Positions 23,991 to 35,239 of a DNA stretch of 64,000 nt are shown in pieces. How positions within the stretch are numbered: position 1 is the stretch's first letter; each line of letters opens with the position of its first letter. Both the position numbers and the translations under genes were made by a program. The stretch comes from Lentinula raphanica (Eukaryota > Basidiomycota > Agaricomycetes > Agaricales > Omphalotaceae): NCBI GenBank assembly GCA_027919835.1, contig JANVFP010000019.1, forward strand, positions 930,001 through 994,000. Reading direction: 5' to 3'. The notes beneath the pieces were generated by a model. That model ran no database searches, was not told the DNA's origin, and saw only the letters and a list, made by a program, of their open reading frames with translations.

Positions 23991-24564
23991 AGTTTGAGAA
24001 TGATCATTGTAATAATACATCCTACCTTACATAGATATTCTGTAGGTACTGAAATATGATTGTCCCGCTCCTTCAAAACGTGGAAAAAAAACCACTGCTC
24101 AGGAAGACTGCCGCAAAAGTTGTTTCCTCTGTATACCTCGACTCGTTATTGTCAAGAGGTATGAGATTCTGCCTTTGGGAGACAAAAAATCTTGCACAAA
24201 TGATTTCGCTGAGATATACACAAACCTTGTTAGCGCAACACTTGCGGAGCTACTAATGTCCAGCTATACGGTATACTAACCACTGACCAGAGCAACTTGA
24301 AGGACAACGTCCCTTGCACAAACCACGTGAGCCCAAGAGATCAAAGAAGTGTCGACTGCTAAGTGCTTGGAGCTTCCCAAAGCGCACCTTCCAAAGACAA
24401 AGAATTTACTCGCATTGTTTGAGATACCGAAGTCACCGAGAGTAGGCCTCACAGATCCAATCAATTGCGTAGATATTTAATTAGACGTAGACATGATTTG
24501 ATATCAGGTTGTATAGAAAATAATATGTAGATAACGAAGCACAAAATATGAAACATTGATGGGG

Positions 24565-27437
24565 TCAAGAGGAATCGTCTTCAATGATATACACCACTTC
24601 TTGATCTTCATTTTGTGGGGGGTCGTCGTGATCATCGTCGTGTTTGTCGTGACCTGTCGCTCTCGCGCGGTGAAACGCCAGGTTAACATCACGCTGACGT
24701 CCTGGTTTAAGTTGGTATTTGGATATAGGGTTCGAAGGCGATGTGGGTGTATTCATCGTTGTCCATTGTTCTTCCTCATCCTCTGAGTCGGATATGAAAA
24801 TGAGGTCTTTTGGTGGTGGTGGACAACGATCACTGACATGCGATGATGCCAAAGAGGAAGTGGGAGCAACCTTCGTGCTCTCGACCATAGTGGCACCCAC
24901 ATGCATAGCTGTACCTTTAACTGAGGTAGTATGTCTCATGGGCGTAGGAGACCCCGCCCTTGTAGCCCGCGAGGCATGCGGAATATCGCGTATCGTTCTA
25001 CGAGCCTGGTCAAAAGCACCGGACTGAAGACCTTTTGGATATCCGTGGTCCTTCGATTTGCGTGGCGATTTATTCAATATGCCATACTTTCCCCTCGTTG
25101 GACTGCCCAGTTCATTCTCTGAAGCTGATTCTGAGCTAGAAGTGAATGTATCCGCCTTCCGGGTTTTCTTTTGCAGTGAGAGGGTTTGTGGTGGGCTGGG
25201 AGGTGCGGTTGATTGAGTGTAAAGGTGCCTCAGCTCATGGTCATAATCAAGAACATCACTATCGTCGTCGAACGAGTCGTTGAGTGACACAGGAAAAGGT
25301 TGTGGCAACTTCTGAAGTGAAGATGACAGATATTGGGGTCGTTGTCGCGACCCATCTGTCCGAATTGGCAGAGCAATGTCGTCTGGCCTTGAGAGAAGGT
25401 CACTAGGTCTAGGCACAGCGACAGCCTTCTGCTTACCCTTATCATGTTCGGGTGTTCCGAAGACCTTGTGCAAGGATTGAGCTTGGTGGCGTGTATGATC
25501 AAGTCGGTAGCGGCTAGAATGGCTGTTCTGAGAAGAATCATGACTAGAAGAAGAATCGTCTAGGATGGGAGTTGTTGTCGAGTGAGAAGGACGTTTGAGA
25601 AGGAACAGGTCAACATATTCCATATCGTCGTCGGATGAATCGAGATACTTGTCACTTCGGATGTCTGATCGGGACAGGGATGATTTCTCCTTGATGGATG
25701 AAACCAAAGAGCTTGGCTTTGGTTTCGGTTTCTTCGTAGGCTTGACCTTTGGCCTATCTCCCGCTGCTTTCATCCGTTTTCCTTTTCCAGCCTTTTCCTC
25801 TTCCCTGTGTTTCTGTGCCTCCTCGTAAGCCTCAACTGCGTCTGGGATTGCTTCTTTGATGACTACTGCAGGGAGCCATAACTTTAGCGGTAGAGCAGGG
25901 TCTGAGTATCCGTTTTGTTTGGATTTCCCTCTGGTAGCCCCTTCATTATCAGACGGGTCCACAGCAGCTTCTTCAAATTCCGCCCATTCGTCCTTGTAAT
26001 CAGGTCGACGAGTGCCTTTGACTCCAAGAATGGTGAGATCAACTAGGACGATAGGGTTGATAGCAACTCGGTATTCAAGTGTCATTGAAGTAGATTCGTG
26101 CTTTCGTGTTCTACTAATGTCCTTGACCAGTGCAGGACACGAAGGCTTGTGATCTTCGATGTGAAACCCGGATGCGAAGTGAGAACGGATGATGTCAAAA
26201 TCAACTGCTTCGCCATCCCTACAGCTTGTTGTTTGTCGTAGTATGCATGCACGACGCATGAATCTGAGGGCAACACCTTGAAAGATGACGGTCCTGAAAC
26301 GTTTGACGATACTCTCCATAAATCCCCACTCAAAGTAAAACTCGCACTTCTCAGCGAGCATCGGCAGGGATGGATCCTTCTTCAACCAACCGTCGCTACT
26401 GCCACAACCCGCCTGGAGGTCATCATATCGCTCCAAACGGCCAAGGCTCTCACTGGTGGTAGGCTTCAGATAAGCAAGCAGGACCTTGATATCGGGGAAT
26501 GTTTCGGGAATGGCACTTGCAAGTTTAGGGGATTTTCGAGGCAGGAATCCGGACGCATTGGTCTCCAACTCATGTGCAAGGTGCTTCTTCCATTGCGAAA
26601 GGGAATCTCTGAGCTCTGCGGATTGCTCATGATGATTCAGTGCAGCCTGACAAAGGCTTTTCCCAAAACCAGCACGCGCAAGACTGTACGAAATCTTGAT
26701 GCCGCAATTATCGAGGCCTGGACCGTAATCACCACCCGAGCAAAGAGCGATAAAGATAAGTTCTTCACGGCCAAAATTTGGGAGTGCAGGATGAGGAAGG
26801 GTATAGGTGTATACTTTGGCCTTCTCGATCGCACTCTTCGCGCCAGCATGAGTTGAGGAATGGTTCCGGACCACGGTGTGAGCGCCAAAGAGAAAGTTGT
26901 CGACATCATCAGATAGAATTCCGTCTATAATTCCGACCCTATTCAAGAATGCTAACTCTGCCTCCGCCTCTCCAGGAGCCTGGGATGAAGAATATCAAGA
27001 TCGAACTCACTGTTCAACGCTTCACAAAACACACCGTGCGGTACTCGAATCCGAAAGCCTCGATGATGGCCTGCATGCCAGCGACCAGCTTGTGTGCAGA
27101 TTTGTGGATCATTTTGCCTCTCTTGATATCTGGTCTCAAGGGACCGTCGAACACGAACAACGGTAGGAAACCTTGTCTCAGTAATTGAGCACATCGGAAG
27201 AAGATTGTACGGAGCTCTGGGTTTTCGCCTGCTTTGCCGTACTCTGCGTGAAAGAACCAGATAGACGCATCGATACCAATGCGATATCCACGACTGGTGG
27301 TATTGAATTTGGTGAGCGAAAGTGCACTCAGTGTTGTCACAGATTGGGCCGGTTCTAGAAGCTGGCAAAGCATTGTAAGAGACAGGATATGACATAGATT
27401 AGTAGAGGGTTACCGGCCAGAGCCCTGCAACACCCAT
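24565..27437 (-). CDS. YEN1: XPG/Rad2-family Holliday junction resolvase (GEN1/Yen1 type)
   Basis: GEN1/Yen1 nucleases cut Holliday junctions symmetrically late in the cell cycle. Three exons (27437-27414, 27361-27035, 26979-24565) join in phase to 921 codons. The start MGVAGLWPLLEPA places Gly2 at the active site, as the family requires. The XPG-N domain follows: RIGIDASIWFFHAEYG, NPELRTIFFRC and LPLFVFDGPLRPDIKRGK. The XPG-I domain has APGEAEAELAFL and GILSDDVDNFLFGA with the acidic metal ligands. The H2TH region reads ALCSGGDYGPGLDNCGIKIS. The single-Gly GGDY and NPELRT signatures favour GEN1/Yen1 over FEN1 or EXO1. The last about 400 residues are Ser/Asp-rich, with basic stretches (KPTKKPKPKP), a likely regulatory and NLS tail. 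Confidence 0.92.
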
Positions 27438-29624
27438 TCTCAAATCTGCGATAAAACTAGTTCGAGCTGACACTGACACTGGTGACAGACTGACAGTGAA
27501 TTGAGTTTTGTTCATGCGGAACATGTAAATCACATGTATCATTGCTCATGGTCCACGGACCACGGATACCGCCGGGAGCCTGGTATCGGGCACCCCTAAC
27601 AGCCCCTAACGCACACAGCAGCCTGATATCTAAAGCTGATCTTCGTCGATCTCCGCGTTTGTTCTTGTCGAGCACCATAACAATTGACGTTTTTGATGCG
27701 AGACTAGTTTTGCAGAAGATCAAGCTTTTCTTTGAAGATTGGGTTTTAACAGGTTTCTAACGTCTAAGCTCATATCAATTGATCATCCGTAAGTCGCAGG
27801 GTAGTCTACCAAAGGCGGAATCTTATTCCTTTTGACAATAACGAGGCGAGGCATTGAGAGGTTGGTGGTACACCGAGAGTGGAAGAGCATGGAATTCCAA
27901 TGAGAATGAGAGCCCTCTAATTATCTATCGTGTCCCCTGAGACGTCCCTCGTCCATGATTAGTCCAGAAGCTCCGAACACGTCTGCCCAACTTGAAGCTG
28001 TACACACTTCCCGGACAGATAGACAGCGAAAGATCTCAGAGGACGGGAAGGCAACATGAAGGCAACATGAGGAAGAAACCTAGTAATAAATGATTATATT
28101 TACACAACATCATCCTTGATGCGTGGTGTTTGGTATCAGCCCAGAACTCCTTAGCATGAGATAGTCGTTTATCCATACTGCAATAAAATCATCGTTCAAC
28201 AAAAGAATTGAGATGAGAGCCGCAACATCACACGAACCGATATCGCCTTCCTTCCATACCTCTGCTATGCGTCAAGCAAAGGCCCAATTCACGCTGACGT
28301 ACTGCTTGTATGATGCAGATTCGTAAAATAGTCGTGTTTTCGGTGCATCCGGGACGGCATGGTGAAGAGCTGGACATACAGCAGCGACCGAGTCTATGGC
28401 ATTCTTCAATCCTCCATTGACATGTGGATTGGGAGCCATGTCAAACTCGTATTCCCCTTCATCGACCTGAGCATCGAGATGGGAAGGAAATTACATAATC
28501 TGCTGAGCCAAGTGTTTTAACGCCCAGCTATTTCCATTTTCAAACAATTGAGCGCTCAAGACCAGTCAGTTGCAATATCATGGTGATTCGTGAAAGTGGG
28601 GTCCCAACTAGGAACAGACAACTGTAATCTGATCAAGGTCAAGAGTTCCATTTCCAGTACAACGTTGACGTTGAATGTGGAAGGCTTAAACTATTCCTTC
28701 CGTCTGCGGCATACTGCCACCTACTACCAGCGGCGAGCGCCTGCCTGTCAATTGAAATTCCTGCTCTATTCTTCTGTAGCATCTCATATTTCAACTCAAG
28801 CAAGGGCTTTTCCACTATCGGTGGCCGTTCTAGCTCCGAGTCACGATCAAAACTTGGTTCAGTCAAATTTTGAGGATCTGGAGGTTTCCAAATGACCAAT
28901 CGTTAAGGTTCGTTGCGCAGACGTGAGGTTTTAGGCGTGTAACCGACCCACAGGGCCGTTGATTGGATAGAGGGTACATGAGCTTGTACAGAGAAGCGAC
29001 GAAATGCAGAGGTAGAAGAGGAGCGGGTGCGGTGAACTCCTGAAATCGCTATCAGGTGGCTCGCAGTAGTTAGTAGACATCCATATGCAAGTACAATGCC
29101 AAGTTGTGCACCTAGCTACGGCTTTTGCGAATTGCGAATGTCTCTTTGCCTCCAGACTGAAACAAATCTCAAGCTGCACTCTACATTACGTAATCTAGGG
29201 GCTACAATCATTCCGACTCTATACGTGCCGATGGGTCCGATAGAGGTGTGGCGTCAAGACACAACTTCCACGTGCAGTTTGTCACTTTTTGGCCAGTACT
29301 GCTACATAAGTCCCTGCTACAGTAGGCTACAGTATGCACCCAACACTATTAAGATTGTTCAAATCAATAACTGTGCCATCTTAATCAGTATGTTCAAGCA
29401 TCAAGTACATAGCAGCAGCCAAAACAATTTTGATGGTCAGCTTCGGTTACTGAACGCATTCCAGTCCCAGACCTGGACGGTTTATAGCAGCATCTTTGGA
29501 CATATTCGGTGATTGTTGAAGCATATTGCATACGTATCATACTCAACATGGAGGAGGTAGTGGAAATAAAGTAAAATGCGACGCAAAAAAGCGAAGTCGT
29601 TTATTTCTGAAGAAGACAAATTAA
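27438..29624. other. Intergenic region with one orphan coding-like stretch
   Basis: No complete gene is supported. On the minus strand, about 28492 down to a TGA at 28272-28274, an open frame with protein-like composition reads DEGEYEFDMAPNPHVNGGLK and RLFYESASYKQYVSVNWAFA at its end. It has no clear start or splice partner. A short direct repeat GAAGGCAACAT lies at about 28047-28070. Confidence 0.4.
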
Positions 29625-30302
29625 TCAAGGCTACAGACATAAGTATATCAGCGAAAGCTTACCAGAATGATACCGTCGAATCTCTGCTTGAACCAGGCCA
29701 TCGTATCCTCCTTCTTGATGCGGTGCTGGAATCCAACACGAGCCTTCTTCTGCTTTCTCCTTGCTACCCGAGCACCAGGCCTGCCCATGACAACATAGAA
29801 GTCCATACCAAAGATACCGATACCTGGGTCATATCGGGCACCCAAGTCGATGTGTTCTTGGATACCGAAACCGAAGTTTCCAGTCTCCGAGAAATTCCTT
29901 CGTCGCAACTCGTATTCCTTCACTTTGAGTCCTCGCTCCAGGATCTCCTCTGCCTTTGGCCCTCTGATAGTTACGTGCACGGCGATCTTCTCGTTACGAC
30001 GGATACCGAAAGTACGGACAGTGTATCGTGCTTTTGAAGTAACCGGAGTCTGTCCAGTTAGCTGTTCGAGGACTTTTGAAGCTCGGGTGAGTCGATCACC
30101 AGACTCGCCGACAGATATGTCTAGAAAGCAATATTCATAAAAAAAACTTGCAAGATTACAAGGCAGAAGTACGCACTGATGACCAGCTTATCAATCCGTG
30201 GCTCCTTCATAACGTTCGTTGGTGCGGTTTTTTGGTCAGCCTGCGGTAAGATTTAAGGTCGATGAAGGTCAAGCATTGAGATACGATGATACAACACACC
30301 AT
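29625..30302 (-). CDS. RPL11: 60S ribosomal protein L11 (uL5)
   Basis: Large-subunit protein that binds 5S rRNA with L5 and joins the central protuberance. The ATG (30302-30300) is a one-codon exon followed by an intron, a common layout for fungal ribosomal protein genes. Exon 2 (30240-30177) reads [20 protein letters not shown]. Exon 3 (from 30120) reads [35 protein letters not shown], then [20 protein letters not shown] and [20 protein letters not shown], ending [14 protein letters not shown]. The end is ambiguous. Reading straight on gives VSFR then TGA at 29648 (179 aa). A GTAAGC...TGTAG intron of only 32 nt would instead give FDGIILP and a stop at 29625 (176 aa). Both fit the family length of about 174-178. 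Confidence 0.96.
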
Positions 30303-31291
30303 TTTGTCGAGGTTTTTCGAGTCTTGAGGTCGGCGGCTTGGCGTGCGTTGAGATTGAATCAAAGTATGTGAAGAAAGCCTGGGAAAGTCATGCAGTACTG
30401 TAAGCCACAGCTTGTCCTTGTTTGCTTCAGCCTTGCCGCCTCGGCAAGTCGCGGCCGACGGCTTCTAAGTTCTCTCGAATCCGCGGCTATCCGCGGCCGT
30501 CGTTACTTGCGTTATCCCCTCATGTCGCTCTGAGCTCATCCACTGCTTATCCTGACAGACTTCCTCAGCCTCCCACAGCCTAGACACAGAACCACAAATG
30601 TACGATTTGTCGTCTACCTGGTTCAAGTTTGCACCCTTTACTTGCCTTGGCTGTTTCTAAGCAAGCTCATAGTTTTCAAACGAGAGCCTCTGGGCAGATG
30701 ACATGGATTCGAAGGGCTAAGGATGGTCTGAATACCTAGAAATGGAAAATGTCTTACAGCATATGGATTCGTCGAAGCTCATACTGATACGAGTGCAATT
30801 CATTTGATCGCCTTCGGCTTCCACTCGAGGTAAATGTTTGCAACATTACTCAGGACCTGAACAGCTGTGGACATGCCGGAAATATCTAGGAATCACACTC
30901 AGAAAGCGGTCGTAGAGAATAGCCTTCTCTGTCGAGGCTTGAGCCACATTAAGCCTCTCGAAGCCCAGGCTTTAGTCGCGACTGGCCGATACAGGACCGG
31001 GTAGCCCGGTGCAGGCGGTGGAAACGCCCCTATCCAGTTACACTCAGTTCTCGGCAAGGTCAAGAATTCTCTAGGCTGTGACCAGTTTCGCGCACACCAT
31101 GAAAAATACTCATCGACGCCGTAGACGATATCAGACGTTATCATGGCTTCGGTGCACACCGGAATCTGTTACCTACTCTTTCCGTGTTGGTTTATAAAGG
31201 GTTACACGGCCGTTGGGGGACTTTAGAGTTCATTCGAACAATTGCCTGCCAATCTGCGTACTAACGTACCGTACCATAAGACCACCACCGG
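30303..31291. other. Intergenic region upstream of RPL11 and the RING gene
   Basis: Probably the divergent promoter region. It holds an 18-base stretch GCAGTACTGTAAGCCACA (30392-30409) that recurs in a VTI1 intron at 32822-32839. A minus-strand frame of 86 codons (30899-31159) has no recognisable motif and I do not call it. Confidence 0.4.
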
Positions 31292-32340
31292 ATGCTCGTC
31301 TGCAATATCTGTATAGACGATCTCAAAGAACCTGTTTGTCTTCCTTGCGGTGAGTTTTCAGAAATCTACTTGTCGGCGCCTGTCACTCACTCGGATTCAG
31401 GCCATGTATTTTGCGGGTCGTGTATAGTCCGCACTGTGAATACCATTAAACCAGCGACAAGCTTGCAACCTTGTCCGACCTGTCGAAGGTTATACTCCAT
31501 CAGTAAGTCGCTTTCGACAGCTTCGACGACCGTTTATACTGACTGTCACAGTAAACGTCGATCCCTCCACGATTCCTCCCCCCATACGTCCACACCTGGT
31601 CCCCAGCATCCGAAAACTCTATCTAGGTGATACACATGTCAAGCCTGTGGTGGCTGATGTCGCTTCCACAGCTGCCTCAGCTGCTGTATCAGAGTGTGGG
31701 CGACTCGCGGCGGAGAACAAGACCCTCCGGGTGAATTGCGCTGTGTGGAAGAGGAGAGCGGAACTCCATGCGGCGGCCACTCTAGGACTGTTGAACCTTG
31801 CTCGATTAGCAAGGGATTGTAATCAACAGCTGAAGAACGAAAGAGACGACCTTCAACGACAATGTAATCTGATGAAGAGGAAGTTGGAAGCAGAAGAGTA
31901 TGTATTCCATTTCATTCTCTCTCGCTACTAGTACCCCAATTTCTCAACGGACGTATTCTAGAGCATTTTCTATGTCCGAACCTGTCGTCCTCTCTGACAA
32001 ACTGGCACATACTGTTCCCAGTACTTATACCACGAAGTCAGCCCCCCGAGACAGCGAGAACACAGGATTTCCACCTGCTGTGTATGCTCCTTGTCGACGA
32101 ATGTCTGTATTTCGCGCTTCATCAGCCCCAGCCATCATGATTCCCCATCCCTATGCTGAACCTCCAGAGCAAAATCTCTTGCCTTCTTTGAAGAGGCGTA
32201 AAGTAGACGAAACCACTCTTCCCCCTTGCAGTACACTATCTGCTTGCGTTACTGATGCCGATATCTCGTGCATAAAACTCGAGGCGGACAGCACTACCCC
32301 ACAGTTACATTCTCGCAAACGAAAAGAGCTCATGGTATGA
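31292..32340 (+). CDS. RING-finger protein with coiled coil
   Basis: RING domains bind two zinc ions and usually recruit E2 enzymes, so an E3 ubiquitin ligase role is inferred. Four exons (31292-31349, 31401-31502, 31552-31897, 31962-32340) join in phase to 294 aa. The protein starts MLVCNICIDDLKEPVCLPCG, continues GHVFCGSCIV, then PCPTCRR, giving a complete C3HC4 set at the extreme N-terminus. A coiled coil follows (about residues 90-165: CGRLAAENKTLRV, NQQLKNERDDLQRQCNLMKR). The C-terminal part is Ser/Pro-rich with basic clusters (LKRRKVDE, SRKRKELMV). The RING-first, coiled-coil-second order resembles small fungal RING proteins of unknown substrate. It is convergent with VTI1 downstream. 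Confidence 0.85.
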
Positions 32341-32717
32341 CCCCTCGTCGCCATAACACTCTTGTTTCATTGTCACAAAGCAAACACTCCACTCACTCTC
32401 GGATTATTATTTTACGACCATAATGTACCATACCTTTCTATTTGTTACCATTTGTACCCCATAACTATACACGATAGAACGTGCTCACTGTACAGTTACA
32501 TACCCTATTGCAAGTCGAATCTCTCTTAATTTATGAACTGACTCTGGTTTACACACAACGAGAATGTAGTAGAGCACTATGAGAGTATTATGAATACTGT
32601 ACAGTACAAACAGAATGCGTCCGAAGAAAGGTAATGCGAAGGATATTATGGCCTATACCGTACGAATAGATAGTTGAGATGCGCGAAGTGAGAGAGGATG
32701 ATCGATGATATCCTAGC
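32341..32717. other. Convergent intergenic stretch
   Basis: Lies between the 3' ends of the RING gene and VTI1. It is AT-rich with several AATAAA-poor TTATTA runs; no gene is seen. Confidence 0.5.
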
Positions 32718-33616
32718 CTAATGTCGGTGGTAAAATAGTTTGAAATATAGAATGAGAACGACAACGACGATGAGCACCAGAATGATCCCTGCAATGACGA
32801 AGCGCTGCTTGTACATTCTGCGCAGTACTGTAAGCCACACGTAGCAGAATGGAAGGAACCAAAATGACATACTGACGAATCATCTTCTGTATCGTCCCCG
32901 ATGCACGGTCAATAGACGTTTCCGCTTGGTTCAGCTATAGCAGGAAACGAATGAGGTAAGATGGACAACTTCGAGTAGCTATAGCTTACGGTATGGGAGG
33001 TGTTCTCGATTTGTTCTCTTTGGACCCTCAACGACCGCAAAATGTCGGCACCCAAGTCTTCCGTTTCCAGTGCTAGCCGCGTAGAATTGTCGATCCTTCG
33101 GCTCCCATCTTCCAGAGTTTGGTATCCAGTTAGCAACCTTGTCCTTTCGTTTGCACGCTCGTCATACGGATCGTCTGACAATGGCGTCGAGTTGAAGCCA
33201 GTGTAAGCTCGAGTTACTTGCGCATGGCTGTCCTTTGCAAGCTTCTTGTAGCGGTTGAGATCAAGCTTTGCTTGCTTTAGACGACTAGTGTATTGTGAAC
33301 GAGTAGATGCTGGTATGCCTTGAATTTCCACTTCTAATTGAGAAATCTGGGTCTCGCGTTCGGATCGAGACAGAGGCCACTTGAGGATATACATACAATA
33401 TCATCAGCTTCGTCTAGTTCAATTTCGACACGGCGAAGAGTGGCTTTGCGTTGCTCTGGATTCGCCAACTCAACAAGTCAGCACAACACGAGAGCCGAGA
33501 AGAGGCGCACCTCCTTGCTGTTCTTGAGCACTTTTATCGAGTTTCGTTCGCACAGACTCTATAAGCTGTTGATAGTCGGAGTGGTAAGCGTCGAAAAGGT
33601 CTGCTGGAGTGGACAT
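32718..33616 (-). CDS. VTI1: v-SNARE Vti1
   Basis: Qb-SNARE acting in Golgi-endosome-vacuole fusion. Exons on the minus strand are 33616-33511, 33468-33397, 33352-32990, 32934-32873 and 32817-32718. The N-terminal Habc domain reads MSTPADLFDAYHSDYQQLIE and EQRKATLRRVEIELDEADDI. The SNARE motif runs from EDLGADILRSLRVQREQIEN through TSIDRASGTIQKMIRQMYKQ. A C-terminal anchor VIAGIILVLIVVVVLILYF ends FYHRH before TAG, as in tail-anchored Vti1. The first junction (donor GGAG/GTGCG, 42-nt intron) is one base out of phase with the next exon, so the true splice or one base call there is unresolved. Confidence 0.93.
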
Positions 33617-34132
33617 GGTGGCAGTTTGAAGCAACAGAAGCAGCAGAATGAACTTGTGCGGCATTAATTGAAAGCTAATAAGGAAATACATTCTCACGCC
33701 CTGACTGACACTGCCACAGTACTCATTCGCTTCTTCGTTGATCGACTTCTCCTTTGGACTCTTCACACTTATTTTGAAAATCACTAATCTTTAAAGCAGA
33801 ATTGATCACTCCTTGCCAATTCTCAAACGTCTCGATGAATGGATGAGCAAATTGGCTTTGATTCGCAACAACTCAAACTTTACTGCACATGCAAAGTTAT
33901 GAAGTGACGTCTGGTTGTGGAGGAGCTGCGCCACTCATAAGCAGGTACCGCAGATAGAGCTGACGATTGGCTGTTCCTGGAGGACATGGTGTAAGTACTC
34001 TTAAACAAAAGGAGTCCGGCATGGTCACCCATGATATCACTTCACAACTTCGGAAAGTGGCGCGGAATGGATGCAATACTATAAGTACGACCCCAAAATG
34101 ACCCAGCCCGCATTGCCTTTGATTCTACCAAC
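33617..34132. other. Divergent intergenic region
   Basis: Between VTI1 and the DUF6987 gene, whose starts diverge. It probably holds both promoters. No coding sequence is supported. Confidence 0.45.
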
Positions 34133-35071
34133 ATGTCTGAAATTAACATCCAAGATATGCGCGATCCAAACACTGCTGCAACCCTCCTCCGGACGTAGCC
34201 CACCAGGCAGGACCACCCAGTAATGCAACTAGTGATGCCCGTAACGACGAAGAGAGGAAGAAGGACGCAGAGCTTGCCGAACGTCTGTCAAGACTCATCG
34301 AGGATGCCAACTCGCGAGTGGTGCCACTCTGCAAGATGATTCGTAAGGTCAGGAGGTCATATTCTCTTCGCAGAGTCTGTTAGCACTCATGTGTTCATCA
34401 TCAGCATATCGAGAATATGGAGGCGAGGAAGGAAGAAGACCGCAATGAGGGAGAACTCGTCCAACAAGTTAGACCTCTCCTTCAGCAGGCTGAAAAATCC
34501 TCAATGAGACGATGGGAATGATCAAAGGCGCTGATCCAGATAATCGACTGTCCGACAGAGCTAAACGTCATGCCCAAACCCACAACGCGACACCCGAGGA
34601 GCAGAGGCTTGCTGAGGCACTCAAAGTGGTATGTTTTTTTTCAGATAGCACTGAAATGTAGCCTATCTAATGATATCTGACAGCTTTTGGAAGAAGTCGG
34701 AGGTACGATCGAATGGGCTCGGGATAAACTAGACAGTTTCCCCAAGGCGAAAAAGATCTCGGACCCTTACTCGATGCCCTTGGTCGTACGTTTCTTGTTT
34801 TGTTAACGTGATGAAGGTAGCGAACATCCTATTGCAGAGCCTTTGACCCAAATTGTTGGAGGAGTTGGGCTTCTACTAGCTGGTGTTCTCAATCTCCTGG
34901 GCAATTTGCTGAGTGGTCTGGGGCTAGACAGTTTATTGAAAGGGATAGTTTCAGCCACAATATTCTCAATATGAGGCTTCTCTCTTGATTAAGACTAACA
35001 TACTTTTGTCATAGGGTCTTGACAAAATCTACAACGGCCTTGGTTTGGGCAAATGGTTGAATACCAAATAG
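34133..35071 (+). CDS. DUF6987-type protein, frame interrupted at homopolymers
   Basis: Resembles, from memory, the fungal DUF6987 proteins: hydrophilic helices then a Gly/Leu-rich tail; the function is unknown. Exons 34133-34347, 34405-34628, 34684-34785, 34838-34947 and 35015-35071. Blocks are AELAERLSRLIEDANSRVVP, EGELVQQVRPLLQQAEK, MGMIKGADPDNRLSDRAKRH, ATPEEQRLAEALKVLLEEVG and the hydrophobic VGGVGLLLAGVLNLLGNLLS then GLGLDSLLKGI, ending GLGLGKWLNTK. Three breaks each need one more base in a run: CCC at 34182-34184, AAAAA at 34493-34497 and AAAAA at 34750-34754. All splice sites are intact, so I suspect base-calling errors, but a recent pseudogene is possible. Confidence 0.7.
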
Positions 35072-35239
35072 ACATGGACAAACGCTGTATCTTCTCTGAG
35101 TATCCGTGGACCTTTGTATATATATCTTCCTGTAGAAACACGTAAGAATCAATCAAAGATTCTGATAATCGTAGAGCTGAAGCATGAAGAGGTCAATGAT
35201 TCCAAATGACTACGTGTTGGGCGACGATACAGTTGATGT

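Larger units (their letters stand above)
22431..24564. other. Largely gene-free region containing tRNA-like sequences
   Basis: No protein gene is supported. A minus-strand frame at 22846-23136 lacks motifs and context. Two tRNA-like sequences lie at 23769-23859 and 23951-23990 on the minus strand. Confidence 0.45.

Noticed and set aside
24565..27437. FEN1 or EXO1 identity for the XPG-family gene
   Set aside because: MGVAGLWPLLEPA, FHAEYG and GGDYGPG fit GEN1/Yen1 rather than FEN1; the protein is also far longer than FEN1.
30899..31159. Minus-strand frame of 86 codons between RPL11 and the RING gene
   Set aside because: No recognisable domain or partner; could be real but nothing supports it.
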